Below, piece after piece: positions 34,895 to 46,324 of a stretch of DNA of 64,000 nt. Below the pieces are notes generated by a model. The model saw nothing but the letters and a program-made list of their open reading frames with translations, searched no databases and had not been told where the DNA came from. The first letter of the stretch is position 1; each line of letters starts with the position of its first letter. The position numbers were made by a program, and so were the translations under genes. Origin of the DNA: Utricularia gibba (lineage: Eukaryota > Streptophyta > Magnoliopsida > Lamiales > Lentibulariaceae); NCBI GenBank assembly GCA_002189035.1, contig CM007990.1:682001-746000 (forward strand), in the 5' to 3' direction.

Positions 34895-36934
34895 CTCCTA
34901 TCTTTCCAAAAAGGTCTGCAATGAAAATGCAGAAAGAAACTTCATCACTCACACAAAAAGAATACTAGGAAACATATGAATGCTTTTCATCTACAGAAAA
35001 AAGAAAGCTCCTAATGTTGCAAAGTCAACCCAGAAAAAAAAAAAAAAAAGCAGACAGAAACGCCCCTCTCCTCTTTACACACCCTAATAGTGATCAGAAT
35101 TTGAATTTTTTGAACCAGGGGCTTCGCTCCCAAGCAACCACATTCCTGGCTTTCTACCCCACACTACAAAGAAGAAGAAAACAAAACAAGACAGAATCAG
35201 AACCCTCTCTCCATCAAGAAAAGTACAGGTAAATGACAGTTCCCCCCAGTGACAAGTGACTCGTCAAAGAAGCAGACTTTGAGAAATGGAGGGAACAAAT
35301 TCAACGACTGTGGCGAGAAACATGCTGAAAAATGTAATCCCAATAAGTGTGGATCCAGCGGGGTGAGTAATTATTGGAGATGAAGGCGTAATGATGCAGC
35401 CCCAGTGAAGCTACTCCAGCCCAGATCACCACAACCCATCAACATGTCCCCCTCTACAACGCAATAATTAGCAGCAAAATTATATGAGCTCCCGGGTCAC
35501 CTCTACCGTAACTCCATGCATTCATTCCAAGTCCCTTCCATCCCAAACGAGCTTTTTACACCCCAAATTTCGCAGTGAATTCTATGCAAAGTAATCGATA
35601 ATACGAAACTTAAGACAACAAAACGAACGAGGAATGAAAGCTGGTGAACTAATGTAAATAATGAACTCTCAAACACCCACAACAATTCCTTAAAAAAAGA
35701 AAAAAAAGGACACCCCAAAAGTTGGTCGGTCCCGGTCAGGTCAACGCGCAAGATCTCCAGAGCTTTTTGTTTCTTTAATGACCTTTTTGCACAGCCGGAA
35801 TTTATTAATATTATAATTTTTTAAAGTTTATTTCTCAAGAATTATATTCACTGAATTTTCTCAATTATTCTGTTAATTTTTATTTTTTTGACCAATAACT
35901 TTTTATTAAATTTATCGAAAAATATTATATTCAAAGAGTATAGATCATAACGTTTGGTGTCAAACCAAACTTGAATGCATTCTAATGATAGAACATAGGA
36001 CACTCAATGAATATAAGCAGATGATAAAAAGTATAGTAGCGATATATCGCATAATTAAATAAAAAAATTCTTTTAATTTTACACAATATATTTTTCCTGA
36101 AAAAGTAAAACATAAAACCTTAGAACATGAATATTGTATGAGATTTTAATTCAATATTTTAGATATATCGATTTTTTTAATTCCCACCACGCGGATGTAG
36201 AAAATTCATAATTCTAATAATATCAATACAACAATAACACACTAAAATAAAAAATAATAAAAATAATTGCAAGAATAATTACAAAACACCAAAATAATAA
36301 AAGATTACACAAATTGACTACTTACCCCCTAAATCAGATTACCCCAAACTGCATTTTGTGAATAATAATAATGATAATAATGCCATAGAACATTAATTAA
36401 ATTGCAAGAAGCCGGTTCAGAGGCCGGCTTAGGTTTCGAACCGGTCCCCAAAACCCAATGGGTTGCTTTACTGATTATGCAAGACCGTAAGAGCTTCCTG
36501 CACGAAGCTGTGGGTGTTGTGCTGTTCGATGTGATTGGAGCGGCTGGCTGGGTGCTGCATTTCAACAAAAACCTTGATGGCAGAGACGAGATTCCTGTTA
36601 AAATGATCCAACAGCAGCAAGATCTGTGAAGCAAGCGCTTGCATAACCGCAAAGGAGTTGAATATGGTGAACAATGTGGCTCTTTTTGCAGTAAGAACCA
36701 GAACCAGGTCAGTCACTTGTGTTGGGAAATTGAACCTTTACCCTTTCTTCATCAACAGCTATTCTCTTTTGAGGCGGAGCCAGAGCTCCTTCAACTGATT
36801 CATCAACTCCTGCTTGTGTTCATTTCATGGTTAGGATGGTCAGAAGCAAAAAGGGGTGAAGGATTACTGGTAAATAGATCTACAGGGGAGTACCTCAGCT
36901 CGTGCGGCAGAGGCAAAAGCGGCACAAGTTCAGG
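34895..36934. other. 2 kb intergenic region
   Basis: RopGEF 5' leader and promoter to about 35760, then very AT-rich DNA (35780-36330), then the probable 3' region of the PPR gene. A poly-A stretch lies at about 35033-35049. At 36410-36470 there are stacked short inverted repeats (AAGCCGG...CCGGCTT, GGTTTCGAACC, AACCCAATGGGTT). No gene recognised. Confidence 0.4.
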
Positions 36935-38851
36935 TCATACTACACTGTAACCCATAAGTTTTTTCGTGGGGTTGGAATCTATGATGCTTCTCAGCTCCTC
37001 GACTTGCTGCCATTTACCTTGGTCTGCAAGGAGGTTAGAAATACTCACATAGTAGCTAGCATTATTGGGATCCAAACTCAACAGTTTTCGAGACACGAGG
37101 TTCAAAAGTCCAGGTGGTGCATGAGAATTTCTGCATCCAACCAGAAGTGCTCCCCATATTCGCTTATCAGGTTCGATGGGCATGCGATTCACGAATGCTA
37201 GAGCTTCTTCTAAATTTCCTTGACGAATTAGCATATCCACCATACAAGTGTAGTGCGCAAGGCTTGGTTTAACACCATACATTGATTCCATCACATAAAA
37301 CCAGTTCCACGCTTCATAATCAAGACCACAGTGGCTGCAAGCTGAGAGAACTGATACAAAAACGACATCATTTGGTTCTATTCCACTTGATAGCATGGCT
37401 GCGAAACAGCCCAGTGCTTCCTCTCCACAACCGTTGATCGCATAGCCATTTATCATGGAACTCCAACAAATCAAATCTTTATGCAAATTTTCATCGAAAA
37501 CAGCTACCCCTTCATCCATTTTCCCACAATTGCAATACATATCAACCAGGGCGGATGCCAAATAGGTAGTGTTGTCAGAGTATCCATATTTTATGATCTG
37601 TGCATGTATGCCCTTGCCAATCTCCACAGCGTGAATCTTACTACATGAGAGGAGCAAACTTAAAAAGGTATACTGATTAGGCCTGCAGCCTGTCAGTTGC
37701 ATCTCTCTGAACATATCAAATGTATCCTTGAGTTTGTTGTTCTGACTGTATGTTGAAATCATCACACTCCATGCAACGATATCCTTAAAGATAAGCTGAT
37801 CAAATATAATCCTGGCTGACTCAACGTCCTCGAATTTGCCATATGCTTGGAGGAGCTCAGTCATCAAAGGGACCAAATCAATCAGGCCAACTTTCCACAA
37901 AAGACTATGGAATTCCAGCAGTGTGAACTTCTCATCCAACTGCGAACACGCACAAAGTAACTCTTGTAATATGTACTCATCAACTACGTTGACATTAGAA
38001 GCTCCCATTTTATGAAATATATACAGGGCTTTTTGTGGGCTTCCATTTTTCACAGAACCGCATATTATGATCCTGCAGGAAACAATATCCCTGTCCTGCA
38101 TATGATCAAACACATGAAGCGCAGAGTCTAATCGCCTGCATTTAGAATACATATCCATAAGCGAGTTCAAGAGGACCAAATGATGAGAAAGTGATCTTCT
38201 GATGGAATAACAATGAATCTCTTTTCCAGTTTCCAGAGCAGCAACATCAGCACAAGCAGCCAGTAAAGTTGCAAGAGTGACATAATTTGGCTGCAAACCA
38301 GAAAACAACATATTATGTAACAGAATAAAAGCTCCAGCATAATCCTTTTTTTCCAAGCAGAAGCTAATCATTGCGGTGCTAAAAACCACGTCTATTTTAA
38401 GTGCCTCGGCATATAATTTCCAGGTACTAGCTATGTCCCATTGAGAGTATGCACCAGAAAGAGCAGTTGCAACTGATGCTTGTGACTCAAGAAATCCCAC
38501 TTTTATAGAATAGCCATGAACTGCATGAACCACGTACCGGGAACCAGTAATACCAGCAGCCTTAATGACACTTAAGATTGTCACAAAGTTGGGCTTTTGT
38601 TCTTTGATGAGCATCTCCTTGAACAAATATATGGCCCTTCGAGGCCGCTTTTCCTTGATAAAATTCGATATCTTCGAAGTCCATGCTTGTGTCGTATCAT
38701 ACTGGGCAAAATGTTCAAATGGCTCCACTAAATTCGGCGTCTTGTCCATAGAACAGAGCAGTGAAGCCGGACTTCTCTTGGGAACTTTATCAAACACTTG
38801 GCATGCATTCCACAAACACCTCGCATTTGACATACAGACATTGATGTTCAT
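36935..38851 (-). CDS. Pentatricopeptide repeat protein, PLS class, E-type end, no DYW
   Basis: An intronless PPR gene of 638 residues. PPR proteins bind organelle RNA sequence-specifically; the PLS class mostly specifies C-to-U editing sites. About 15 repeats are visible, for example ATLLAACADVAALETGKEIH, SLMDMYSKCRRLDSALHVFD, VAWSVMISTYSQNNKLKDTF and SALVDMYCNCGKMDEGVAVF. An E-domain-like end follows (PDKRIWGALLVGCRNSH...YYVSISNLLADQGKWQQVEEL). It stops after KKLMGYSVV, so it lacks the DYW deaminase and would need one supplied in trans if it edits. The upstream frame is closed by TGA, making 38851 the first usable ATG. No clear targeting peptide is visible before the first repeat, so the N-terminus may be incomplete. 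The RNA target cannot be read from sequence. Confidence 0.85.
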   Translation of the reverse strand: MNINVCMSNARCLWNACQVFDKVPKRSPASLLCSMDKTPNLVEPFEHFAQYDTTQAWTSKISNFIKEKRPRRAIYLFKEMLIKEQKPNFVTILSVIKAAGITGSRYVVHAVHGYSIKVGFLESQASVATALSGAYSQWDIASTWKLYAEALKIDVVFSTAMISFCLEKKDYAGAFILLHNMLFSGLQPNYVTLATLLAACADVAALETGKEIHCYSIRRSLSHHLVLLNSLMDMYSKCRRLDSALHVFDHMQDRDIVSCRIIICGSVKNGSPQKALYIFHKMGASNVNVVDEYILQELLCACSQLDEKFTLLEFHSLLWKVGLIDLVPLMTELLQAYGKFEDVESARIIFDQLIFKDIVAWSVMISTYSQNNKLKDTFDMFREMQLTGCRPNQYTFLSLLLSCSKIHAVEIGKGIHAQIIKYGYSDNTTYLASALVDMYCNCGKMDEGVAVFDENLHKDLICWSSMINGYAINGCGEEALGCFAAMLSSGIEPNDVVFVSVLSACSHCGLDYEAWNWFYVMESMYGVKPSLAHYTCMVDMLIRQGNLEEALAFVNRMPIEPDKRIWGALLVGCRNSHAPPGLLNLVSRKLLSLDPNNASYYVSISNLLADQGKWQQVEELRSIIDSNPTKKLMGYSVV

Positions 38852-39058
38852 AAGACAACAGAGAATGCCACTTCACAGCATCGGCAACTTCCGCATGAGA
38901 CCTTCGCGTTTCCCAAGGAAAAAACCCACAAAAGGAAACATACTTTGCTCCCGGGAAATCTTCTGCAGTGAAGGTCTGCAATTTACATGAGCCAACAAGA
39001 AAAAGGAGCAATCACATAGTAGGTTCCTATTTTTCAAGGAGATGTTTTGTCTCAACTT

Positions 39059-39130
39059 GGGTTCATAGCTCAGTGGTAGAGCAACTGACTGCAGATCAGT
39101 AGGTCACCGGTTCGAATCCGGTTGGGCCCT
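39059..39130 (+). tRNA. tRNA-Cys (GCA), nuclear
   Basis: A 72-nt cloverleaf with acceptor GGGTTCA paired to TGGGCCC, D-arm GCTC...GAGC, anticodon stem ACTGA/TCAGT with loop CTGCAGA (anticodon GCA at 39091-39093), variable loop AGGTC, T-arm ACCGG-TTCGAAT-CCGGT and discriminator T. There is no intron. A run of T's follows immediately from 39130, a good Pol III terminator. The acceptor stem contains two G-U pairs. Confidence 0.97.
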
Positions 39131-39387
39131 TTTTTTTTTAATTCTTGTTCTTTTTCATAATAGTATCATCATTTAATAATATCTTATACATTATTTACGG
39201 AAACATTACCTCAATTATCAAGTTTAATTCAAAAATATACCTTAAAGTCTCTAGTTCACTAAATCTCCAATATCAATACTTGCGTTAAATTTTCATAAAG
39301 TAGACCGTTCTATCCTTACCAAGTTCAGTAGCAGGTTCATGCTTCAAGGTGGCCTGATCGCCCCCGAGACTACAAGGAAAAGCATTA

Positions 39388-42300
39388 CTAGAAGCGCCTG
39401 ATATCCCGGGGCGGCTTGAAATGCAGGGGATGAGTTTCTGGAGTTGCAGTGGCGTCCTCCTTCCACATCTTGATCGTCTTGTCGGCCTCGCACGTGATCA
39501 GCCTCGACCCTGTCACGTCGTACGTGATTGAGTAGATGCCCGCTTCGCTATCCAGTGAACCTGAGCACACGAAACCATGCTTGTTTCAGAGGGGGTGACT
39601 GGAGGGTGGCAGGGATTGCATTGCCCAGGTTTGGGATTTGCTTACCGGGTTGGACGATGGTTTGCGCCTGTTGAAAGTTGTGGCCGCTCTTCCAGTCCCA
39701 GAACCATAAGCTCCCATTGTCGCCTAGACCCCCAGAAGTGAAATTCAGAAAGAAGGCAAACAAACCATGGCTAGCATCTTTTTCAACAGGAATGAATCAT
39801 GAAAGCCGTTCATGGACTAGGTGGTTCTCACCTGCTGTGGCCAGCACACCGTCCTCATTGACTGCCGCGGAGTTGATGATTGTTTTCTGCTGAGAACTGC
39901 AAACGCAGGAATCGGTTCATCATTGTAAAGATCCAAAAGCCAAGTGGTGGAGTTGAATATCTACTAAAGAAAACTCACAGCATGTTATGCATGAACTCTC
40001 CCCTGGGAAGTTTGAACTTTTTTATGTTGTCAGCGGAAGCAGAGACAAAGGCGTCCCTGTAGAATGATTTAGAGAATCAGCAAGAAGAAGAAGAGCGGCA
40101 AGGGAAATGCGTAGCAGTCATTCATTACAAGGTCCAGTTGCTAGAGATGCTTACTCTTTAGGATGTGGAGCCATAGCCCGGACCGACTTTTTATGGTGCG
40201 TCAAAGTTGAAATTGTTTTACCTGGTGAATAGTAAGAATTCAACTTACAAGACAATAATAAACGAAAACCAAAAGCCACAGGCCTCAAGATTTTTTTGCG
40301 GATCAAAGTAATCACCATATCTAAGATCCCAGAGCTTTATAGTATTATCATGAGAACCAGTTATGACTTGTGGATCCTGCAACACCCATGCAGCAATAAG
40401 TTAGCTAAAGGAAGCTCAACAAGTCATTCAGCAACAAGGTAAAAAGTTAATCCAATCACAGGCACTGCTTCGGGTACATATGGTACAGTAGGATCAACAC
40501 TGAATAAAACATATGGAACTTGTTCCCTTCACTGTTTTTTTTTTCTTATATGTAATATATCCCAATAGGTAAAAAGAATCATGTGAATGCAAACTATGAA
40601 ATGCAAAATCGGCCACAAATTGACCCCATGTAAAGTTAAGAAGAAACGGTAAACTCCACAAATGGTAATTCTTATATGCAGAAAACAAGGATGATACCGT
40701 AGGCCTTGTGAAGACTGAACAAACTGTGTTTTCATGACCACTGAGTGCATGAATTTGCATTTTGCTGCGGATATCCCACACCTAAGATTATCAGAAACTC
40801 TAACGAATCAGCATGTATATGGTGTTATTCAGACATGAGTAGCTGAAAACACATATGCTAGTAGACAACTAAACATAGAGTGTGCCATACCCGGCATACA
40901 GAATCCCGGCCACCTGTGAGCAGTATGTCAATAGTAGGATGAAGTGCTAGGCAGTATACACCACTAAGATGACCATGATAAGAACGAATAACCTGAAACA
41001 CATGGATGCTTAGTAAATAATTCACAGGCAGGCCATCTCAAACAGGAGTGAGGGCTGACTAACTTTATTCTGCTCTAGGTCCCAACATTTAACTAACTTA
41101 TCATCACCGGCTGAAAACATGTATGTGTGCTTGCTACTAATAGCCAGTCCTGAAACAAGTGTCACTTTGTCACTTCAAGACCACAGAAGCAATTAAAACA
41201 TCATCTATGGTGCTCAATGGGAAGATGCACAACCTCGTATCTGGTCAATGTGGCCAGTAAGGGTAAGCTTTAGCTGACCAGAAGCTAAGTCCCAAATCTG
41301 GAAACCATAAGAACGGAAATAAGCAGGTTAGACGAGAACCGACTATAAGAAGTAAACGAAATCCGGAAGACTCAGTAGCAAGGCCAGGAAATAACCGGAG
41401 GTGCTCTCCTGAAACAAGCAATATTTCATTTCTAACCTTGATTGTTCGATCAGCTGAACCTGTGCAAAACCAAGTATTGCTTGGGTCAACAGCAACTGAC
41501 CGTACCCACCCTAAATGGCCACTAATGACCTATAAGGTTTAATAATACATTACATATACATCAAAAAAATATACATTACATATAGAAATGTACATGATCA
41601 TACATCAAAAACACCAGGAATGAAGCCTTCTGCAGCAAAAAAAAAAAAAAAAAAAAAAAGACCAACAAAACTTCTTACTCTGTAATTCTTCCATGGTGGA
41701 CGCCAAACAGGTCTAGGCCATCTACTTGGAATTCTTTCCATGATGGCAGAAGTTGAAAGATTCCTGGTACAAAGAAGCAGAGTTGAGAAAACACAGCATC
41801 ACTTCATCCTGCGCTGGGGCTAGGGTGGTTTCATGTAAAAGGTGAAATTCTACGAACGATGCATTTTGACTACATGACTATTTCGACTATTTTATTGGAT
41901 TAGAATATAATATCAGAGCAAATACTCCATCACCAGGGAGCAATTTGTCTTAAAAAAACTGAATTTCAGAACAATAGAGTGAAAATAAATTGTCAAGTGT
42001 AAGTAATAGATCCAAAGAAACATCTCAAGTGTGAGCTAAAATAGCAGATCATGAAAAACCTGTCTGATGATACGTTAGTAGAAATAACAGCTTTAGACCC
42101 GCCTTGGACACCAGCATCAGAGCTACAGGAAAGAAATCCGTTGATAAAATAGATATACTGCAGGAAAAGTCACAGGAATGCCTATAATCACTCATTTTGA
42201 AACATACCCAGCCCCAGCTTGCCCTGGTGAAAAAACCACCAAATCCTTCTGCAAACCTCCCTTCTCTACGTTTCCTGATCTTTCAGGACCTGAGCAGAAT

Positions 42301-43045
42301 ACGGATTAGCAAACATTAAAAAAAAGTTTGTACTTCAGAGACAAATACCTATATCAGGGACATACACCCCAATTTTCCTATGCACTACACAACTTGGCAA
42401 TATTTTAAACATTAATCAGACAAGGATTTCAAGACTGGTGGCGAATCCTCCTACCTGGAAGCGCAAGCGCACTGGAAGGAGCAGAGACCTGAGATGCTTG
42501 ATTAGCTGTTCCTGCAACGCGTGTAGAAGGCTCTTTTCCACTGCCAAGTACTCCTCCATACTCCATTTTTAGCTATAATTCAGCAGAGAAAATGGATACA
42601 TGAGTCACTAATCCCAACCCACGTTAAACAGCGTAACAGTAATATAAAGTCTCTGTAAGTACAAATTTCTTCTCTCCATCTCCAGAGAAAAGACACGCCA
42701 TGAAAAATTATAAGGAAAACCAGTAAGTGATGCAAATCACAAAAGTTAATCTTATGGCGACTAACAAATATAGCTGAGAACCAACCTTGTGGGTCACTCG
42801 AATCTTCTTGCTGTAGTCCAGGACATGGGAAAAAGGCACACATTTCAATTACTAGCCAGGAAATCAACAATATACAATAAACTTCCAGTGGATGACGGCA
42901 TAGAAAACCTTTCGGGGTCAGGTGGCGGGAATTGTCCGTGGGCTGGGGAGAACAGATCAAGGGCTCGCTTCATTGACTTGAAGCTGAGCTTTTTCAACGA
43001 CTGCGGCTCGACGGGAAGCTCTGAATCCATCGTAGGTCCTGGCAT
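39388..43045 (-). CDS. PRL1: WD40 protein PRL1 (PLEIOTROPIC REGULATORY LOCUS 1)
   Basis: A conserved WD40 subunit of the Prp19/NTC (MOS4-associated) spliceosome-activating complex; in plants it also affects sugar, hormone and immune signalling and SnRK1/CUL4-DDB1 function. There are 17 short coding exons: 43045-42909, 42810-42786, 42572-42455, 42289-42208, 42122-42060, 41763-41679, 41529-41437, 41297-41234, 41149-41064, 40992-40891, 40781-40698, 40376-40316, 40221-40155, 40056-39979, 39896-39832, 39723-39646 and 39560-39388. They give 486 residues with no frame break, which is the length I recall for Arabidopsis PRL1. Landmarks are [36 protein letters not shown], then seven WD repeats ([69 protein letters not shown]...) and the C-terminus [20 protein letters not shown]. 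An A-run of about 24 lies in an intron near 41637-41659. Confidence 0.96.
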
Positions 43046-43353
43046 TCGTACAAAAATATCGCTGCAACTTTCTAGTACTTGAAAGCGCTTGTCAATAGGG
43101 GATTTCCAGCCGGTCGCGGACGGCAACTCCTCGGCGGCGGACCCAGCCGGTCGCGGACGGCGAGCGAAAGGGCAATGTTTCAACTTGGATTGCAATTCCG
43201 ATTTACGCCAAAAATGAAAAGGATTTAATTTACTAGGGCCCAAAATTAGAAATAGGAGAAACCATAGGGTCAGAATGAAAAAAACATTTCTCCCAATTTA
43301 AAATCAATCCCGCTAGGGATTCCGCGATTAGGGTTGCCTGTCGTGACACAAGC
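43046..43353. promoter_or_regulatory. Divergent promoter between PRL1 and the small basic protein gene
   Basis: Only 308 bp separate the two start codons, so leaders and promoters must overlap. A GGGCCC site II-type palindrome lies near 43232-43237. Co-regulation is an inference. Confidence 0.5.
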
Positions 43354-43902
43354 ATGTCGAAGAAGAACGATCTCGCTCGCCGGAAAAGGCTCCACGACTT
43401 CGATTTGAAAAGTAAGGGGTTTTTGACTCTGAAAGCTTTTCGCTAGTTTCGTTTTCTTCTTTAATGCTCGATGTGGTTTCTTAGAGTTTCGTAATTGGCT
43501 GTGTGGACAGGGAGAAAGAAGCGAATGCGAAAAGGGAGAAGAAGCTTGACGCGAAGAAGAACAAGATGAAAGTAATTAGCACTCCACCCTCTATTAATCT
43601 TCTTTGTGAAATTGATGGTTTACTTCGTTTGGGTACTTTTTGCTGTAATTTTCCATCTGGGCTTTGTCAAACCATGTTCAACAAATCATTTTTTCCCAAT
43701 GTGATAGATCCTACCAGTTTTAGATTATCCACAATCTAGGATTCTGTATCTTGATTGTGATATGTTCAATCAACAGGTTGATGGTGGCGTAAAGAAGAAC
43801 AAGGGTGGAAGTGGATTTCGTGTAGGTAAGAAAAAATTGAAAACAAAGATGACGCCTTTGGCAAAAGCTAAGGCAGCTCAAGCAATGGCGATTGACAAGT
43901 GA
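43354..43902 (+). CDS. Small lysine-rich basic protein of unknown function (81 residues)
   Basis: Exons are 43354-43411, 43510-43571 and 43777-43902; the phases agree and the total is 82 codons with the stop. The protein starts MSKKNDLARRKRLHDFDLKR, continues with KREKKLDAKKNKMK and VDGGVKKNKGGSGFRVGKKK, and ends LAKAKAAQAMAIDK. It is very basic with Lys/Arg clusters throughout, no membrane segment and no signal peptide, as in nucleolar or RNA-binding small proteins. I do not recognise a named family. It shares a divergent promoter with PRL1. It was too short and spliced to stand out as one frame, but splice sites (A|GTAAGG, ACAG|GG, AAA|GTAATT, ACAG|GTT) are good. Confidence 0.75.
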
Positions 43903-44866
43903 GAGACGGATACAATTTTATGGAAATCCACCTCCATCTAGTGTTGCTCCTTTTTGCTTTGTTCTGAAGGTGATACGTGTTCCGGTTCTTGAGATTCAAA
44001 GTTTGAACAAGAGTATTTGCTGTAAATATATATTCACTGGAAACCATTGCTATGTATGACTATCCATCATTTGGTGATAGATCCTGTTTGCGGTTTTGCT
44101 GCCAAATGACTATGTGAATGCATTGAAGCCTTTCTTGCTGCCAAATAATGACTTGTGCCTCTCTTCTTACTTGCTGTATGGAGTACTCTTCTGCACCATT
44201 GAATTGCAGAGAACAGGGGACACCCTGAGAGGAGTTCTTGATCATGAGAATGTGCTGCTCCAAACAAACTACCACATTTTGGTTGGTTGGTTGGTTGGTT
44301 GTTATGATGGAGATCATAAAAGTTCATCCCTAGTTGTAAGTGGTTGTGAACCAGATTCAATTAGCTTGCATTAAGCTTGGATTAGTAAGTGATTTGTGCT
44401 AAAAGGAAGTTTTAGAGGATAACAGCCTGTCAGGGCCCACGTGGCGGGGGACCAGTGTCAACTAGGGCCCACAATAGTTCAGCGTTTTGAAAACTGTCGG
44501 CAGCTGGATAGGGTATTCTGTACATCTCGCGCTCACGGTAACATCCTGTCCGCGTTTAGAGAGAAACTGCAATCGAAACTAAACGATCCTGTCCGTCGGA
44601 TTTGTCGACCCCACGGTAGTAGCGTGCACCTCACCATCAGATGACCACACAGCATCAAAATCGTGGAGGATAAAGGGATAGAATCCCGGCGTCTGTAGTG
44701 GAATTCACTGCGATTGTTTTGATCATCGCTACGTGCTCTCATGGCATCCGTTTGATTCCAAGTGCCATTTCTGTGCTTTATTCGGCGGTGGGCAGCTGCC
44801 CGGAAGGGGATTCCCGGAAAGTTCGTTTCTTGGAGATAGTATATATAGACGGAGTTAGAGAAGCAA
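43903..44866. other. Intergenic region before the remorin gene
   Basis: 3' region of the small basic protein gene, then spacer with a (TTGG)n run at about 44280-44303. Remorin promoter follows, with GGGCCCAC motifs near 44434 and 44465. A TATATATA stretch at 44840-44847 lies only about 20 bp before the remorin ATG, too near to be its TATA box if a normal leader exists. Confidence 0.4.
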
Positions 44867-45937
44867 ATGGTGGAAGCCGCAGCGACGCCGGTGGAGGTGC
44901 CGAAGGAGAATCCTGACGCGCCTGATGCGATGGTGAAGGCGGAGGATAAGCTGGTGGTTCAAGACGCTAGTATGAATATTCGGAACCTGTTTTTCGTTAG
45001 TTCTTGTTTTTTGGATGGGAAATGTGATTGGGTAAGTAATGGTTGGAATTTTGACAGAGGTACAGGAGCCAAGCAAAAGCTCAAAGGGATCCTTAGACAG
45101 AGGTGATCTTTTGCTCGATTCCAATCTGTTGTTTTGATGGGCGGAAGATGCTGTTTCTATAGATTTGACGGTTGAGCACCAAGTGTTTGTCATAAGTTTT
45201 TCAAATTCGTCATTTTTTATTTTGGCTTGTACTTTTGGATCTGTGATTTGTCAGCCCCATTTCAGTGATGAATCTTGCTTTCTATCACCCTTTGTGCCCT
45301 TATGGTATCTGTGCTTTGACGGTTGGAAACATTCTTTTGTTTGTGGCGTTGATTTCTGGTCTCTGGCATTTGATCTTTGTTCAACATGAGCCCAACACAT
45401 TCCGCGGATATGCAGATATTGCTCTTGCGAAGCTGGAAGATGATAAGAGATTGTCTTTCATCAAGGCTTGGGAGCACGAAGAGAAAACCAAGGCAGATAA
45501 CAAGTGAGCCTAAACTTCATTAAGCATTCTCCATTGTATTCTGATTCACATATCAAATGCTTCTTGATGACCAAATAGGGCTCAGAAGAAGACTGCAGAA
45601 GTTAGTTCATGGGAAAACTCCAAGAAGGCAGCTCTTGACAGCAAACTGAAAAAATTTGAGGTAAGTTAGGTCAGCTACCGCTAGCACTCGATAAGCCCAT
45701 AACCAAGCGATTGTAATCAAATCAAGTCCACTTGCAGGAAGATTTAGAGAAGAAGAAAGCTGAATATGGAGAAAAAATCAAGAACAAAGTGGCCACCATA
45801 CACAAACAGGCTGAGGAGAAGCGAGCCGTAGTCGAAGCCAAACGGGGACAAGGTCTCCTCAAGGTTGAAGAAGCGACTGCCAAGTTCCGCGCCACCAAGA
45901 CGGCTCCCCAAAGGGTTGTGGATGCCTTGGAGGTTAA
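44867..45937 (+). CDS. Remorin (one apparent frameshift at the C-terminal anchor)
   Basis: Remorins are plant-specific coiled-coil proteins anchored to the cytosolic face of plasma-membrane nanodomains, with roles in immunity, cell-to-cell movement and symbiosis. Exons are 44867-44969, 45058-45102, 45416-45503, 45579-45660 and 45738-45937, 172 residues. There is a short disordered N-terminus (MVEAAATPVEVPKENPD), GSLDRDIALAKLEDDKRLSF, then the conserved Remorin_C coiled coil (FIKAWEHEEKTKADNKAQKK, VSSWENSKKAALDSKLKKFE, EKKKAEYGEKIKNKVATIHK, KRAVVEAKRGQGLLK). Read directly, the end is wrong. One extra C at CCCC 45906-45909 gives TAPPKGCGCLGG and a stop at 45935-45937, the Cys-containing C-terminal anchor expected for S-acylation. 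The neighbour is a MYB17-like gene, as I recall for At3g61260/At3g61250. Confidence 0.93.
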
Positions 45938-46324
45938 AACCATTTATTGGTGGAGTGATGCTTGCTTTTCCCTTTCTTGTACACATGGCTTCTCTGTTTG
46001 TTGTGTATCCTATGGTGGATGATAACACTCTTCTGATGTGTGATGTGCTCTGAACTACTGCATGTGTGAAAGTTTGATGAAATGTAACATAAAGTTTGGC
46101 TTTTCTGTGCTTCTTCTGAACAATACAAGGAAACCATGATAAATGTTATCTTATAAACTTGCAGAACTGGTTCATGTAAAGCCATGTTGAATCAAACGTT
46201 CAGCTGGGTGAAAAAAAAAAAAAAACCGAGTCAAATGATCATACAAACTCATCATGGCTTCCGTCAGAGGAAAAAGAAGGCAGATCCCACAAACTTTTCT
46301 AGTGCAAAACACTGTAAAATCAGT
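45938..46324. other. Convergent 3' region between remorin and MYB17-like genes
   Basis: 3' untranslated and spacer sequence with an A-run near 46210. No further feature. Confidence 0.5.

Noticed and set aside
36440..36475. tRNA-like T-arm (GGTTCGAAACC on the minus strand)
   Set aside because: No acceptor or anticodon stem can be formed around it.
44840..44848. TATATATA as the remorin TATA box
   Set aside because: It lies about 20 bp from the remorin ATG, leaving no room for a transcribed leader.
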